From Maricaulis sp048268525 (GTDB lineage Bacteria > Pseudomonadota > Alphaproteobacteria > Caulobacterales > Maricaulaceae): a stretch of 64,000 nucleotides of DNA. The stretch spans positions 186,001-250,000 of the forward strand of contig NZ_JBLWVH010000001.1 in assembly GCF_048268525.1 (NCBI RefSeq), read 5' to 3'. The position numbers and the translations under genes are program-made. Every line of letters begins with the position of its first letter. Positions within the stretch are counted from its first letter, which is position 1. Shown here piece after piece: positions 44,150 to 53,826 of the stretch. The notes under the pieces were generated by a model, which worked only from the letters and a program-made list of their open reading frames with translations, had not been told where the DNA came from and searched no databases.

Positions 44150-45130
44150 ATGAGCAATGAACCGAGCTATCTGGTCGCCGATATCGGCGGCACGAATGCC
44201 CGTTTCGCCATCGCGCGGGGCAGTGTCTCGCGCGGCTTTGATCTCGACCAGGTGCGCCGTCTGAAGAATGAAGACTTCGAACATTTGCGTGATGCCGCCA
44301 TGGCCTATCTGGAGAGTTGCGAGGGCGACCGGCCGGGCCGGGCCTGTTTCGCTGTCGCCTCGCCAATCCGCGCCGGCCGCGTGCAGCTGACCAATGCGAC
44401 CTGGAGCTTCCGTCCGAAGGAATTGGGCGGTGAGCTGGGCATGGACGCGCTGATGGCGGTCAATGATTTCGAGGCCCAGGCCCGCGGAGCGCCACTCACC
44501 CCGAGCGCCGACATTGTCGAGATTTCTTCGGGGCGGCCGGTTGCAGGAACGCCGGTGGCCGTACTGGGGCCGGGGACCGGGCTGGGTCTGGGCCTGCTGG
44601 TGCCCGATGGCGACGCGGTCAAGGTCATCGCCACCGAAGGCGGCCATGCCGGCTTTGCGCCGCGCACAGATATCGAAATCGAGGTCGGTCGTCTGCTGGC
44701 CCGCGAATACGGTTTCGTGTCGTGGGAGCGGATTCTGTCCGGCCGCGGCCTGGTTAATATCCATCGCGCCCTGTGCCAGATCGAGGGCGATACCTGGCCT
44801 GGCCACCGTCCCGAGGACATCACCCGTGAGGCCCTGTCTGATCCGGCGTCGACCGGCGCCAGGGTGGTCGAATTTTTCTGTGCCGCGCTGGGCGGATATG
44901 CCGGCGATGTGGCGGTCCTGACCGGCGCGCGGGCCGGCATCTATCTGGGCGGCGGCATTCTTCCGCGGATCCAGGCCCTGCTTGAGGCGAGCGCCTTCAA
45001 ATCCCGTTTTCTGGGCCGAGGCCCCATGACACGCTATGTTTCCGAAATTCCGATCCGGCTAATCCAGTCCGACGGCGCCGCCCTGCGCGGTGCTGCGGCG
45101 CTGGCAGAACAGGGTAGTCTCCACTCATGA
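44150..45130 (+). CDS. glk: Glucokinase
   Basis: Phosphorylates glucose with ATP to glucose 6-phosphate, feeding the Entner-Doudoroff route. The 326-residue product has the phosphate-binding ADIGGTNARFAI motif at the N-terminus, VNDFEAQA near residue 103 (catalytic Asp), GPGTGLG near 143, the ATEGGHAGFAP segment near 163 and the LTGARAGIYLGGGI block near 257, which together identify bacterial Glk. It overlaps eda by four bases (ATGA). Confidence 0.95.
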   Translation: MSNEPSYLVADIGGTNARFAIARGSVSRGFDLDQVRRLKNEDFEHLRDAAMAYLESCEGDRPGRACFAVASPIRAGRVQLTNATWSFRPKELGGELGMDALMAVNDFEAQARGAPLTPSADIVEISSGRPVAGTPVAVLGPGTGLGLGLLVPDGDAVKVIATEGGHAGFAPRTDIEIEVGRLLAREYGFVSWERILSGRGLVNIHRALCQIEGDTWPGHRPEDITREALSDPASTGARVVEFFCAALGGYAGDVAVLTGARAGIYLGGGILPRIQALLEASAFKSRFLGRGPMTRYVSEIPIRLIQSDGAALRGAAALAEQGSLHS

Positions 45131-45756
45131 CCATCACACTTGAAACGCTCGTCCGCGCTGCCAGCGTGATCCCCGTTCTGACCGTCGGCGATGTCGACAA
45201 GGCGGCTCCGCTGGCCCGCGCCCTCAAGGCCGGCGGGTTGAGCGTGGTGGAAATGACCATGCGCACGGCGGCTGCGCTGGACGTCCTGTCTGCGATGAAG
45301 GCTGCCGAGCCGGACATGATCATCGGCATGGGGACGATCCGCACGCCCGAACAGGTCGCGGACAGCATGGCTGCCGGTGCCGACTTCCTGGTTTCGCCAG
45401 GACTGTCGCCACAACTCATTCCGGCGCTGCTGGCGTCGGGCCTTCCGGTCCTGCCAGGCGTCGCGACGGCAGGCGAGGCGATGGCCGCGGTCGAGGCCGG
45501 GTTCGAGATCCTGAAATTCTTTCCGGCCGAGCAGGCCGGTGGCCGTCCCTATCTCAAATCCATCGCCGGCCCCTTGCCGGACATCCGTTTCTGCCCGACC
45601 GGGTCGATCACCCGTGAGATGGCGCCGGACTATCTGGCCCTGCCGAATGTGGTCTGTGTCGGCGGGTCGTGGATTGCCACAGGCGCGATGATCGAGGCCG
45701 GTGACTGGGACACGATCACGGCGAATGCGGCAGCGGCCGCGGCGATGAAGACCTGA
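45127..45756 (+). CDS. eda: 2-dehydro-3-deoxy-phosphogluconate (KDPG) aldolase
   Basis: Cleaves KDPG to pyruvate and glyceraldehyde 3-phosphate, the last Entner-Doudoroff step. The 209-residue product keeps the Schiff-base Lys130 in ILKFFPAEQAGG and the catalytic Glu42 in VVEMTMRT, with the phosphate-binding CPTGSI loop. It is translationally coupled to glk and followed by a strong terminator. zwf, pgl and edd are not in the window. Confidence 0.95.
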   Translation: MTITLETLVRAASVIPVLTVGDVDKAAPLARALKAGGLSVVEMTMRTAAALDVLSAMKAAEPDMIIGMGTIRTPEQVADSMAAGADFLVSPGLSPQLIPALLASGLPVLPGVATAGEAMAAVEAGFEILKFFPAEQAGGRPYLKSIAGPLPDIRFCPTGSITREMAPDYLALPNVVCVGGSWIATGAMIEAGDWDTITANAAAAAAMKT

Positions 45757-45784
45757 TCCTCCAGCCCTGTCTCAAGGCAAGAAA

Positions 45785-45818
45785 AAAGCGGCGACCCGAT
45801 GGGCCGCCGCTTTCTTTT
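45785..45818. terminator. Bidirectional terminator between eda and putP
   Basis: Stem AAAGCGGCG-CCC / GGG-CGCCGCTTT around a GAT loop with one mismatch, flanked by A-run and T-rich tracts. It can serve eda (plus) and putP (minus). Confidence 0.88.
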
Positions 45819-45836
45819 GTCCGGCAGGAGCCGTGA

Positions 45837-47462
45837 CTATCCGGCTTTGACGCGCTTGTGCATCTCGTCGAAATAGTCGGTGACATCCGGTCCCGGCTTG
45901 GCGGTCGCCTTGGAGACAATGTACAGCGTCACAAGACAGGCGATGAAGCCCGGCACGATCTCATACATCACGCCCGACAGCTGCAGGCCGTAGATCCAGA
46001 CCAGCACCGTGACCGCACCGGCAATCATGCCGGCGATGGCACCCAGTCGGGTCATGCCGCGCCAGAACAGGCTGACCAGGATGACCGGACCGAAGGCGGC
46101 ACCGAAGCCGGCCCAGGCGTTTGAAACGAGGCCAAGGATGTTGCTGTCCGGATTGAAGGCCAGCCCGATCGCCACCAGCGACACCGCCAGCACCGACAGG
46201 CGTCCGACCAGAACCAGCTCTTTCTGGCTGGCGCCGCGCCGCAGGAAGATCTTGTAGAAATCTTCCGTCAGCGAACTCGACGAGACCAGAAGCTGGGACG
46301 AGATCGTACTCATGATCGCGGCCAGGATCGCCGCCAGCAGGAAGCCGGCGATATAGGGGTGGAAAATGACCTGGGAGAGCAGGATGAAGATGGTTTCCTG
46401 ATCCTGCAGCATCACCTCGCCATCGGCGAAGGCGCCAGTGGTGTCGATATTCTCCAGTTCACCCATCGTGGTGGTCGCATCGTTTGGCGCTTCCACGACC
46501 CGGGCGACATTGAGACCGTCAGCCGTCTGGATGCCCTGGCTTTTCACATAGGCGAGGCCGGCGGCACCGGTCAGCAGGGCACCGACAACGGTGATCAGCA
46601 TCCAGCTCATGCCGATCCGGCGCATCACCTTCACGTCCTTGAGCGACTTCACTGCCATGAAGCGCACAATGATGTGCGGCTGGCCGAAATAGCCCAGCCC
46701 CCAGGCCATGGTCGAGATGATGCCGATCGCCGCGAGGCCGAGGCTCTCTTGCGGGATCATCGACAGATAGGGTTTCTCCCACCCGTTGACATCGACACTC
46801 AACGTGCTCAGCGCGTCGATGGTCGGACCGAAGCCGCCCAGCTGCATGATCGTCACGACCGGCACCAGTACCAGCGCCAGGAACATGATCACGCCCTGCA
46901 CGAAGTCGGTCAGGCTGACCGCGAGGAAACCACCGAACAATGTATAGGCCACGACCACGCCGGCGGTGACGAACAGGCCGATCTGGTAGTTGAGACCAAA
47001 GGAGGCTTCAAACAGCTTGCCGCCTGCGACCACGCCGGCCGAGGTGTAGATGGTGAAGAACAGCACGATGACGATGGCGGAGATCACCCGAAGCAGGCGC
47101 GAATTGTCGGCAAACCGTTTCTCGAAATAGTCCGGGATCGTGATCGCGTCGTCGGCTACCTCGGTATAGACGCGCAGCCGCGGAGCCACGAGCTTGTAGT
47201 TGAAATAGGCACCGATCATCAGGCCGATGGCGATCCAGCTTTCCGACATGCCGGTCAGCAGGATGGCGCCCGGCAGGCCCATCAGCATCCAGCCCGACAT
47301 GTCGGACGCACCGGCCGAAAGGGCCGCGACAGCCGGGTGCAACTGGCGGCCGCCCAGCATGTAGCCGGAAACGTCATCGGTTGACTTGCGATAGGCATAG
47401 AGCCCGATCGCCATCATCAGGATGAAGTAGAGCGCCAGCGAGATAAGAGCTTCAATATCCAT
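45837..47462 (-). CDS. putP: Sodium/proline symporter PutP
   Basis: A 541-residue solute:sodium symporter with about 13 membrane segments. The PutP features are MLGGRQLHPAVAALSAGASDMSGWMLMGLPG near residue 35, the Na+-site helix AAIMSTISSQLLVSSSSLTEDFY near 375 and GLGYFGQPHIIVRFMA near 255. It is about 40 residues longer than E. coli PutP because of a loop near residues 305-350 (ARVVEAPNDATTTMG onward). It lies 83 bp downstream of proA on the same strand, coupling proline uptake to synthesis genes. Confidence 0.92.
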   Translation of the reverse strand: MDIEALISLALYFILMMAIGLYAYRKSTDDVSGYMLGGRQLHPAVAALSAGASDMSGWMLMGLPGAILLTGMSESWIAIGLMIGAYFNYKLVAPRLRVYTEVADDAITIPDYFEKRFADNSRLLRVISAIVIVLFFTIYTSAGVVAGGKLFEASFGLNYQIGLFVTAGVVVAYTLFGGFLAVSLTDFVQGVIMFLALVLVPVVTIMQLGGFGPTIDALSTLSVDVNGWEKPYLSMIPQESLGLAAIGIISTMAWGLGYFGQPHIIVRFMAVKSLKDVKVMRRIGMSWMLITVVGALLTGAAGLAYVKSQGIQTADGLNVARVVEAPNDATTTMGELENIDTTGAFADGEVMLQDQETIFILLSQVIFHPYIAGFLLAAILAAIMSTISSQLLVSSSSLTEDFYKIFLRRGASQKELVLVGRLSVLAVSLVAIGLAFNPDSNILGLVSNAWAGFGAAFGPVILVSLFWRGMTRLGAIAGMIAGAVTVLVWIYGLQLSGVMYEIVPGFIACLVTLYIVSKATAKPGPDVTDYFDEMHKRVKAG

Positions 47463-47545
47463 GGACTTGCCTTGGGTTCAGCGAAACGATGGTGGAGGAT
47501 TGAGGAATTTGCCGTCTGGCTCAAGGCCAGTGGCAGTCGGGCCCG

Positions 47546-48802
47546 TCAGGGGCGGGTCTGACCCTCACCATGCACCAGGTATTTGAACGAGGTCAGCTGC
47601 TCGAGACCCACAGGTCCCCGTGCATGCATCTTGCCGGTTGCGATGCCGATCTCCGCGCCCATGCCGAACTCGCCGCCATCGGAGAACTGGGTCGAGGCGT
47701 TGTGCATCACGACGGCACTGTCGATCATCGCCAGGAAGCAGGCGGCCGCATCCGCGTCTTCGGTGACGATGGCGTCGGTATGGCCCGAAGAGTGGGCGGT
47801 GACATGGTTGATCCCCGCCTCGAGACTGTCGACGATCTTCACCGACAGGCAGGCATCCAGATACTCGGTATCCCAGTCCGCCTCGTCGGCCGGCTTCACG
47901 CGCGGGTCGATGGTGACGGCGGCCTCGTCGCCCCGGAATTCGCAGGCGGTCATGCGGTCGAGCAGGCGCGGCAGCAGCGTCCCGGCGACACTGGCATCAA
48001 TCACTAGGCTCTCGGTGGCACCGCAGATACCCGTCCGGCGCAGTTTCGCGTTCTCGATGATGGCGGCTGCCTTGTCGAGATCGGCATCGGCGTGGACATA
48101 GGTGTGGCAATTGCCATCCAGGTGCAGCAGCGTCGGTACGCGGGCCTGGTCGCGGACCAGGGTCACCAGTCCCTTGCCGCCGCGCGGGATCACCAGATCG
48201 ACGAATTGCGTGCACTGGAGCAGGTGTTTGACGGCGTCGCGATTGGCGGTGTCGATCATCTGGATCGCGTCGTCCGGAAGGTCGGCCTCACGCAGGCCTT
48301 CCTTCATGCATTCGACGATGATGCGGGTTGAATTGAGGCTCTCCGAGCCACCGCGCAGGATAACGGCATTGCCGGATTTCAGGCACAGCGCGCCGGCGTC
48401 AGCGCCGACATTCGGGCGCGACTCGTAGATCATGCCGATCACACCCAGCGGCACGGCGACACGTTCGATCCGCAAGCCATTGGGCCGGTCGATTTCGGCG
48501 AGGACGCGACCGACCGGGTCGGGCAGGGTGGCGATCGCCTCGACGGCACTGGCGACGCCTTCGATCCGCTCGCCATCGAGCATCAGACGGTCGATGAAGG
48601 CGTCCGGCTTGCCGGCCTTGCGTACGCCGTCAACATCGATGCGGTTGGCCTCGAGCAGGTCGTTTGCCCGCATCCGCAGGGCGGCAGCTGCTGCGACAAG
48701 GGCCGCATTCTTGCGCTCCGTGGATGCCGTCGCGAGAACGCGGGAGGCGGCACGGGCCTGACGGCCGAGTTGTTCGATATAGGCTTGCATACGATCTGAC
48801 AT
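47546..48802 (-). CDS. proA: Gamma-glutamyl phosphate reductase
   Basis: Second step of proline synthesis: reduces glutamyl 5-phosphate with NADPH to glutamate semialdehyde. At 418 residues it matches E. coli ProA (417). Signatures are IYESRPNVGADAGALCLKSGNAVILRGG near residue 120, the catalytic Cys in LDGNCHTYVH near 245 and HNASTQFSDGGEFGMGAEIGIAT near 370. The ATG at 48802 has AGGA close upstream; a start at 48847 would add a non-conserved leader and abut proC. Confidence 0.95.
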   Translation of the reverse strand: MSDRMQAYIEQLGRQARAASRVLATASTERKNAALVAAAAALRMRANDLLEANRIDVDGVRKAGKPDAFIDRLMLDGERIEGVASAVEAIATLPDPVGRVLAEIDRPNGLRIERVAVPLGVIGMIYESRPNVGADAGALCLKSGNAVILRGGSESLNSTRIIVECMKEGLREADLPDDAIQMIDTANRDAVKHLLQCTQFVDLVIPRGGKGLVTLVRDQARVPTLLHLDGNCHTYVHADADLDKAAAIIENAKLRRTGICGATESLVIDASVAGTLLPRLLDRMTACEFRGDEAAVTIDPRVKPADEADWDTEYLDACLSVKIVDSLEAGINHVTAHSSGHTDAIVTEDADAAACFLAMIDSAVVMHNASTQFSDGGEFGMGAEIGIATGKMHARGPVGLEQLTSFKYLVHGEGQTRP

Positions 48803-48847
48803 GGTTTCCTTGGGGTGGAGTGTTGTTGAGAAGGGCGTGTCGCGCAA

Positions 48848-49627
48848 TTAGCGAAGCTCGACCGCCCGGTCGTAGGCGGCGCGGGTCGTATCGCGCAGCA
48901 GCTCGTCGAGCTGGCCATCCCGGCGCAGCACATTGATGCCCGCCTCGGTCGTGCCGTTCTTGCTCATCACTGAATTGCGCAGTTCTGCGACGTCCTGATC
49001 GGAGCGGGTTGCCATTTCAATGGCGCCGCCCATGGTTTCAAGAACGAGTGAGCGGGCGGTTTCCTTCGAGAAGCCCAAAGTCTCAGCTGCTGCGATATAA
49101 CTGCGCGCGATCTCGAAGACATATCCCGGCCCGCTGCCTGCGACGGCTGTCAGCCGGTCCAGCTCGTCCTCGTCGTCCAGCCAGACCGCTGTGCCGGTCG
49201 CCCGGGCCAGCTGATCGGCCAGCTCGCGATGGTGTTGTTCACAGGTCGGCCCGGCAAACAGTCCGTTGACGCTGCGTCCGATCAGGGCCGGTAGGTTCGG
49301 CATGATACGGACCACCGGGGCTTGGTGGAGGAGGTTGGCCAGAGATCCCGTCGAGAACCCGGCGGCGATCGAGACATAGCAACCGCCATCAGCCAGCAAG
49401 CCGGCATAGGCCGGCATGACATCCGGAATCTGTTGCGGCTTGACCGCGATGATGATGGCATCGAAGCGGCGTCCGGTCAGCGCGTCCGGACCGGTTACGT
49501 GTTCGGTCCCGGGCGGCAGGGCGCGCCCGCTGCGGTTCACGGTGGTGAAGCGCGCCGGCATGGCATCGAGCCAGCGCCGCAACATCGCGCCGCCCATCTT
49601 TCCGCATCCCACCAACAAAATGTCCAT
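48848..49627 (-). CDS. proC: Pyrroline-5-carboxylate reductase
   Basis: Last step of proline synthesis: reduces P5C to proline. The 259-residue protein has the Rossmann start ILLVGCGKMGGAM, AVKPQQIPDVMP near residue 60, RIMPNLPALIGRSVNGLF near 105 and the SGPGYVFEIARSYIAAAETLGFSKETA block near 165 typical of ProC. It is the first gene of proC-proA-putP, with 45 bp to proA, and is divergent from proB. Confidence 0.95.
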   Translation of the reverse strand: MDILLVGCGKMGGAMLRRWLDAMPARFTTVNRSGRALPPGTEHVTGPDALTGRRFDAIIIAVKPQQIPDVMPAYAGLLADGGCYVSIAAGFSTGSLANLLHQAPVVRIMPNLPALIGRSVNGLFAGPTCEQHHRELADQLARATGTAVWLDDEDELDRLTAVAGSGPGYVFEIARSYIAAAETLGFSKETARSLVLETMGGAIEMATRSDQDVAELRNSVMSKNGTTEAGINVLRRDGQLDELLRDTTRAAYDRAVELR

Positions 49628-49948
49628 ACCGTGTCCGCTCCATTGGTGACGACAGTCCCGGCCGGAAGTGCCTTGCTCACATGAAAATGCCCGAACCGCC
49701 GGGGCAGGTCGAGCATGATGTTGGGCGGCTTATACCAAAAACAATTTCGAATTCAAATTATATATGCGGTCGCGGCATGCCGCGCTCCTTGCCTGCGCCG
49801 TATAAGAAATTACGCCATGCACCGGCTCTTCTGAGCCATCTCACGGATATTTGGTCACGTCATGGGGTTGAAAAATTTCGAATGCTAAATAGTTTGCGCC
49901 GAATATTGGCGCCGGATTGAACAGCGGCGCGTTATCGAGGAGAACCGT
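49628..49948. other. Divergent proC / proB promoter region
   Basis: A 321-bp gap with an unusually AT-rich core (about 49730-49770 and 49860-49895). It contains the palindrome GCGGCATGCCGC near 49781-49792 and the inverted repeat GCGCC-GAATATT-GGCGC at 49896-49912 just before proB. Promoters for both directions must lie here; I could not fix -35/-10 pairs with confidence. A 79-codon ORF through it looks non-coding. Confidence 0.5.
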
Positions 49949-51106
49949 GTGAGCCAGCGTCAACGCATTGTCGTCAAGATCGGATCAAGCCTGTTGGCCA
50001 ATGATCGCCGACTGACACTTCGCTATGCCTTCATGAACGAATTGCTGGCGGACATCGCCCGGCTTCGTGACCAGGGGCATGATGTGGTGCTGGCGTCATC
50101 CGGTGCCGTGGCGCTGGGACTCAATGCGATCAAGACCTCGCCGGAGGAGGCGGGCGTACTCGACAAGCAGGCGGCCGCAGCGTGCGGCCAGCCGCTCCTG
50201 CTCCATGCCTACCGTCAGGTGGCCCAGGAGCACGGCTTTGATATCGCCCAGATCCTCGTGACGCTGGACGATCTGGAGGAGCGTCGTCGCTTCCTCAACA
50301 CAAAGAACACGATCCAGCGTTTGTTCGAGCGCGGCATCATGCCGATCGTCAACGAGAATGACACTGTGACTACCGAAGAGATCCGGGTTGGCGACAATGA
50401 CCGTCTTGCCGCGAGTGTCGCGCAGATGATCCAGGCCGATCATCTCATCATCCTGACCAGCATCGACGGGCTGTATGATCGCGATCCATCTGATCCTGAG
50501 GCGCAGTTTGTCGACACCATCGAGGACGTGACCGAGTATCTGGAAGTCACCTCCGGCACGAGTTCGCTCGGCTCGGGTGGCATGCTGACCAAGATCCAGG
50601 CGGCCAATCTGGCCCAGAATGCCGGGTGTACCACCCTGATCGCCGAGGGCACGATCGACCGCCCGGTTTCTGCGGTCCTGAGCGGCGAGCGTCGGCATAC
50701 CAAATGTGTCGCCAAGGGAACGCCGGCATCGTCCTGGGCAGTTTGGTTGACCAATCGCCTGCATCGCGCCGGCGGTCTCGTGCTGACGGATGCTGCCGCG
50801 GCGGCGCTGAAGACCAGCGCAACCGGGGTCAGTCACGAGGATGTGGTGAAGATCCATGGCGCGTTCACCAAGGGCGATGTCCTGCACATCTACTCGGAGA
50901 GCGGTGATGAGGTTGCGCGCGGTCTGACCAACTTCTCTTCCGACGAGACCATGATGCTGGCGCGCCACACCGATCATTCGGTCAAGGAGTTGTTGGGCTA
51001 CAATGCCCGGCCGGAAATCGTGAACCGGGACAATATGGTCATTCTTGATTCCCAGCATTTGCCGTGGGATGCGCCGACCAAGTCGCTGCGCATTGTCGCC
51101 TCCTGA
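49949..51106 (+). CDS. proB: Glutamate 5-kinase with C-terminal PUA domain
   Basis: First and usually feedback-inhibited step of proline synthesis. The 385-residue protein begins with GTG (GAGGAG upstream). Kinase motifs are RIVVKIGSSLLA, VLASSGAVALG, NENDTVTTEEIRVGDNDRLAA near residue 133 and TSGTSSLGSGGMLTKIQAA near 210. Residues about 285-365 form the PUA domain (GGLVLTDAAAAAL onward). It is divergent from proC-proA-putP, so the complete proABC pathway is here. Confidence 0.95.
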   Translation: MSQRQRIVVKIGSSLLANDRRLTLRYAFMNELLADIARLRDQGHDVVLASSGAVALGLNAIKTSPEEAGVLDKQAAAACGQPLLLHAYRQVAQEHGFDIAQILVTLDDLEERRRFLNTKNTIQRLFERGIMPIVNENDTVTTEEIRVGDNDRLAASVAQMIQADHLIILTSIDGLYDRDPSDPEAQFVDTIEDVTEYLEVTSGTSSLGSGGMLTKIQAANLAQNAGCTTLIAEGTIDRPVSAVLSGERRHTKCVAKGTPASSWAVWLTNRLHRAGGLVLTDAAAAALKTSATGVSHEDVVKIHGAFTKGDVLHIYSESGDEVARGLTNFSSDETMMLARHTDHSVKELLGYNARPEIVNRDNMVILDSQHLPWDAPTKSLRIVAS

Positions 51107-51200
51107 CCTGATCTGCTGAACAGCGTACCCGAAGCTGGAAATTTGTGCGCGCGCGGTCCAGAATTGGCCTCGTGCAAAGGATCTGTTGAGGGCGCCCTGT

Positions 51201-52118
51201 ATGGCTGAGATTGATACGTCGAAGGACGACAAGGAGGAGCGCCGGAAAGTCACGCCGGCGGAGTTGGCGGCCGGTCTGGTCCATCTTCTTGATGTCGAGG
51301 AGATCGATGTCGACCTGTATCGTGGGCGCCGCAATCCTGGCGGCCGCGGCCGGGTTTTCGGCGGCCAGGTCATTGCCCAGGCATTGAAGTCCGCCGTGGC
51401 ATCGGTTGATCCCGAGCGGCATGTCCATTCGTTGCACGCTTATTTCATGCGCCCGGGCGACGAGGACTTCCCGATCATCTACCGTGTTGAGCGCGACTAT
51501 GATGGTGGCAGTTTCTCGAACCGTCGCGTCATCGCCATGCAGCGCGGCAAGCCCATCCTCAACATGACGGCCTCGTTCCAGAAGCCGGAGACAGGTCTGA
51601 CACACCAGGTCGACCTGGGTGACGTCCCCATGCCCGACGATCTGCCGACCGAAGTCGAGCTGCTGCGCAAGATGAAGGACCAGATTCCCGAGCCCTTCTA
51701 TCGGTTCATGACCCGACCGCGGCCGATCGAAATGCGTCCGGTCGATCCCTGGTCGCCGCTTGATCCGCGCAAGCGCGAACCGCGGCGCCAGATCTGGATT
51801 CGGGCCACTGACCTGGCAACCGGCGACCAGATCATGAACCGCGCCATTCTCGCATTCGCGTCGGACATGGCGTTGCTTAGCACCTGCATGCAGCCGCACG
51901 GCGTCAGCTGGATGACCCGCAAGATGCAATCCGCCAGCCTCGATCACGCGATCTGGTTCCATGACGATGTCGATATGAGTGACTGGCTGCTCTACGACAC
52001 CGACAGCCCCTGGTCCGGCGCGGCCCGTGGCTTCAATCGCGGCCAACTCTTCACCCGCGACGGCAAGCTGGTAGCGTCCACGGCGCAGGAAGGCCTGATC
52101 CGGCTGCGGGACGAGTAG
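51201..52118 (+). CDS. tesB: Acyl-CoA thioesterase II
   Basis: A 305-residue double-hotdog thioesterase that hydrolyses medium to long acyl-CoAs. The first hotdog has RVFGGQVIAQALKSAV near residue 50 and HSLHAYFMRPGD near 78; the second has the HDDVDMSDWLLYDTDSPWSGAARGFNRGQLFTRDGKLVAST block with the catalytic Asp region near residue 255. The ATG at 51201 was chosen over a TTG at 51186. A strong terminator follows. Confidence 0.92.
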   Translation: MAEIDTSKDDKEERRKVTPAELAAGLVHLLDVEEIDVDLYRGRRNPGGRGRVFGGQVIAQALKSAVASVDPERHVHSLHAYFMRPGDEDFPIIYRVERDYDGGSFSNRRVIAMQRGKPILNMTASFQKPETGLTHQVDLGDVPMPDDLPTEVELLRKMKDQIPEPFYRFMTRPRPIEMRPVDPWSPLDPRKREPRRQIWIRATDLATGDQIMNRAILAFASDMALLSTCMQPHGVSWMTRKMQSASLDHAIWFHDDVDMSDWLLYDTDSPWSGAARGFNRGQLFTRDGKLVASTAQEGLIRLRDE

Positions 52119-52149
52119 GGCGCCGCGAGTCTGAGCGGTTGGCCCCATG

Positions 52150-52184
52150 AAAAAGCCGCACCGGATTGTCCGGCGCGGCTTTTC
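52150..52184. terminator. Bidirectional terminator between tesB and thiolase genes
   Basis: Nearly perfect stem AAAAGCCGC-CCGG / CCGG-GCGGCTTTT with single A and C bulges and an ATTGT loop. The A-run and T-run make it usable in both directions. Confidence 0.92.
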
Positions 52185-52206
52185 CATGTGTGGTGAGGGC
52201 GTTTGA

Positions 52207-53379
52207 CTAGAGAACCTCGAACAGGCCGGCCGCGCCCATGCCACCACCGACGCACATGGTGACAACGACGTATTTGGCGCCCTGGCGCTTGCCCTCGATC
52301 AGGGCGTGGCCGACCATGCGGGCGCCGGACATGCCATAGGGGTGGCCGATCGAGATGGCGCCGCCATTGACGTTCAGCTTGTCGGCCGGGATGCCCAGCT
52401 TGTCGGCGCAATAGAGCACCTGGACGGCGAAGGCTTCATTCAGCTCCCACAGGCCGATATCATCCGATTTGAGGCCGAAGCGTTCGAGGAGTTTCGGGAC
52501 GGCGACGACCGGGCCGATGCCCATCTCGTCCGGTTCGGTGCCCGCGACTGCCATGCCCATATAACGGCCCAGAGGTGCCAGGCCGCGCTTGGCAGCAAGT
52601 TCGGCTTCCATGACCACGCAGGCCGAGGCGCCGTCGGACAGCTGCGAGGCATTGCCGGCGGTGATGGTGCCGCCCTCGATGACGGTCTTCAGGCCCTGCA
52701 GGCCGGCCAGCTCGGTGGTCGGGCGATTGCCTTCATCCTTTTCGAGGAAGACCTCCTGCTGGGAGGTTTCGCCGGTTGCCTTGTCGACGACAATCTTGGT
52801 CGACTTCATCGGCACGATCTCGTCGTCGAACTTGCCGGCGTCCTGGGCGGCGGCGGTGCGCTGCTGGGATTGCAGGCCGTACTCGTCCATGCGCTCGCGC
52901 GAGATGCCATAGCGGTCGGCGACGATTTCGGCCGTCTGCAGCATCGGCATGTAGATGTCCTTGTGCATGGCCAGGAGTTCCGGGTCCGGCTGCACGCGCA
53001 TTTCCTTGGTCTGCACCATCGAGATCGACTCGACGCCGCCGGCGACGACCACGTCCATGCGGTCAACAATGACCTGTTTCGCCGCGGTGGCGATCGTCAT
53101 CAGTCCGGACGAACACTGACGGTCCATCGACTGGCCGGCGACTGTGACCGGCAGGCCGGCGCGCAGGGCGGCGGTGCGGCCGATCGTGTGCTGCACGCCC
53201 TGCTGCAGGGCGGCGCCGATGATCACATCCTGGATTTCAGCCGGATCGACCTTGGAGCGCTCGACCGCCGAGGCGATGGCGTGGCCGCACAGGGTCGGTG
53301 ACGGGGTGGCGTTGAAGGCGCCGCGATAGGCCTTGCCGATCGGGGTGCGGGCGGTGGAGACGATGACGGCATCACGCAT
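52207..53379 (-). CDS. Acetyl-CoA C-acyltransferase (beta-ketothiolase)
   Basis: A 390-residue thiolase II-type enzyme. The nucleophile is Cys89 in MDRQCSSGLMTI; the His of ISIGHPYGMSGARM and the second Cys of MCVGGGMGAAGLFEVL complete the catalytic set. It cleaves 3-ketoacyl-CoA in beta-oxidation or condenses acetyl-CoA units. It is transcribed towards tesB and away from the uptake/catabolic region starting at 53.8 kb; a shared 447-bp promoter region links it to that region. Confidence 0.93.
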   Translation of the reverse strand: MRDAVIVSTARTPIGKAYRGAFNATPSPTLCGHAIASAVERSKVDPAEIQDVIIGAALQQGVQHTIGRTAALRAGLPVTVAGQSMDRQCSSGLMTIATAAKQVIVDRMDVVVAGGVESISMVQTKEMRVQPDPELLAMHKDIYMPMLQTAEIVADRYGISRERMDEYGLQSQQRTAAAQDAGKFDDEIVPMKSTKIVVDKATGETSQQEVFLEKDEGNRPTTELAGLQGLKTVIEGGTITAGNASQLSDGASACVVMEAELAAKRGLAPLGRYMGMAVAGTEPDEMGIGPVVAVPKLLERFGLKSDDIGLWELNEAFAVQVLYCADKLGIPADKLNVNGGAISIGHPYGMSGARMVGHALIEGKRQGAKYVVVTMCVGGGMGAAGLFEVL

Positions 53380-53826
53380 GATTCTATCTCTTTGCTTTGC
53401 GGAAACAGGAGCTCGCTGGGAGCCGGAATAAGGGGCGTTCGGGACTTGCGGCGGTCAGGGGTCGGGCGTTGCTGGCAGGGCGGCTTCGAAAACCCGGATT
53501 GCCGGGGCTTGCGGCGATTTGCGGCTCTGCAGCGCGTCCATTCTCCCTGTTGCGCCAACGGATATGCCGCCCGTTTTAGTCGGCGGCACGGGTGCGGGGC
53601 AAGAGAAAATCGGACCGTGTCCTCAAATTTGGTCAGCGGCTGAAGATTTCCGGATCGCAGCGATACGAAAGCGTGTTCATTCCCGGGGTCTTGCCGGTTT
53701 TCATAAAACAAGTATGCTCATACCCATCGCATGAAAACCTGTCTGTGTAGAGGTCCTGCCGGGGTCCACAGGGTCGAATGCGAGACCGGGCAGACGCCGG
53801 CAAAGGCGCGCCCGCAGGGAGGAAGC
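53380..53826. other. Divergent thiolase / GPH symporter promoter region
   Basis: A 447-bp gap without a convincing gene. It carries the inverted repeat TGCCGCC-N10-GGCGGCA (53565-53588) and the palindrome GTATG-CT-CATAC (53712-53723), the latter in an AT-richer stretch about 100 bp before the symporter start and a plausible operator. An ATG at 53731 is in frame with the symporter but has no Shine-Dalgarno. Confidence 0.5.

Noticed and set aside
49681..49920. 79-codon ORF upstream of proB
   Set aside because: Runs through the AT-rich promoter region, has no ribosome binding site and no recognisable sequence.
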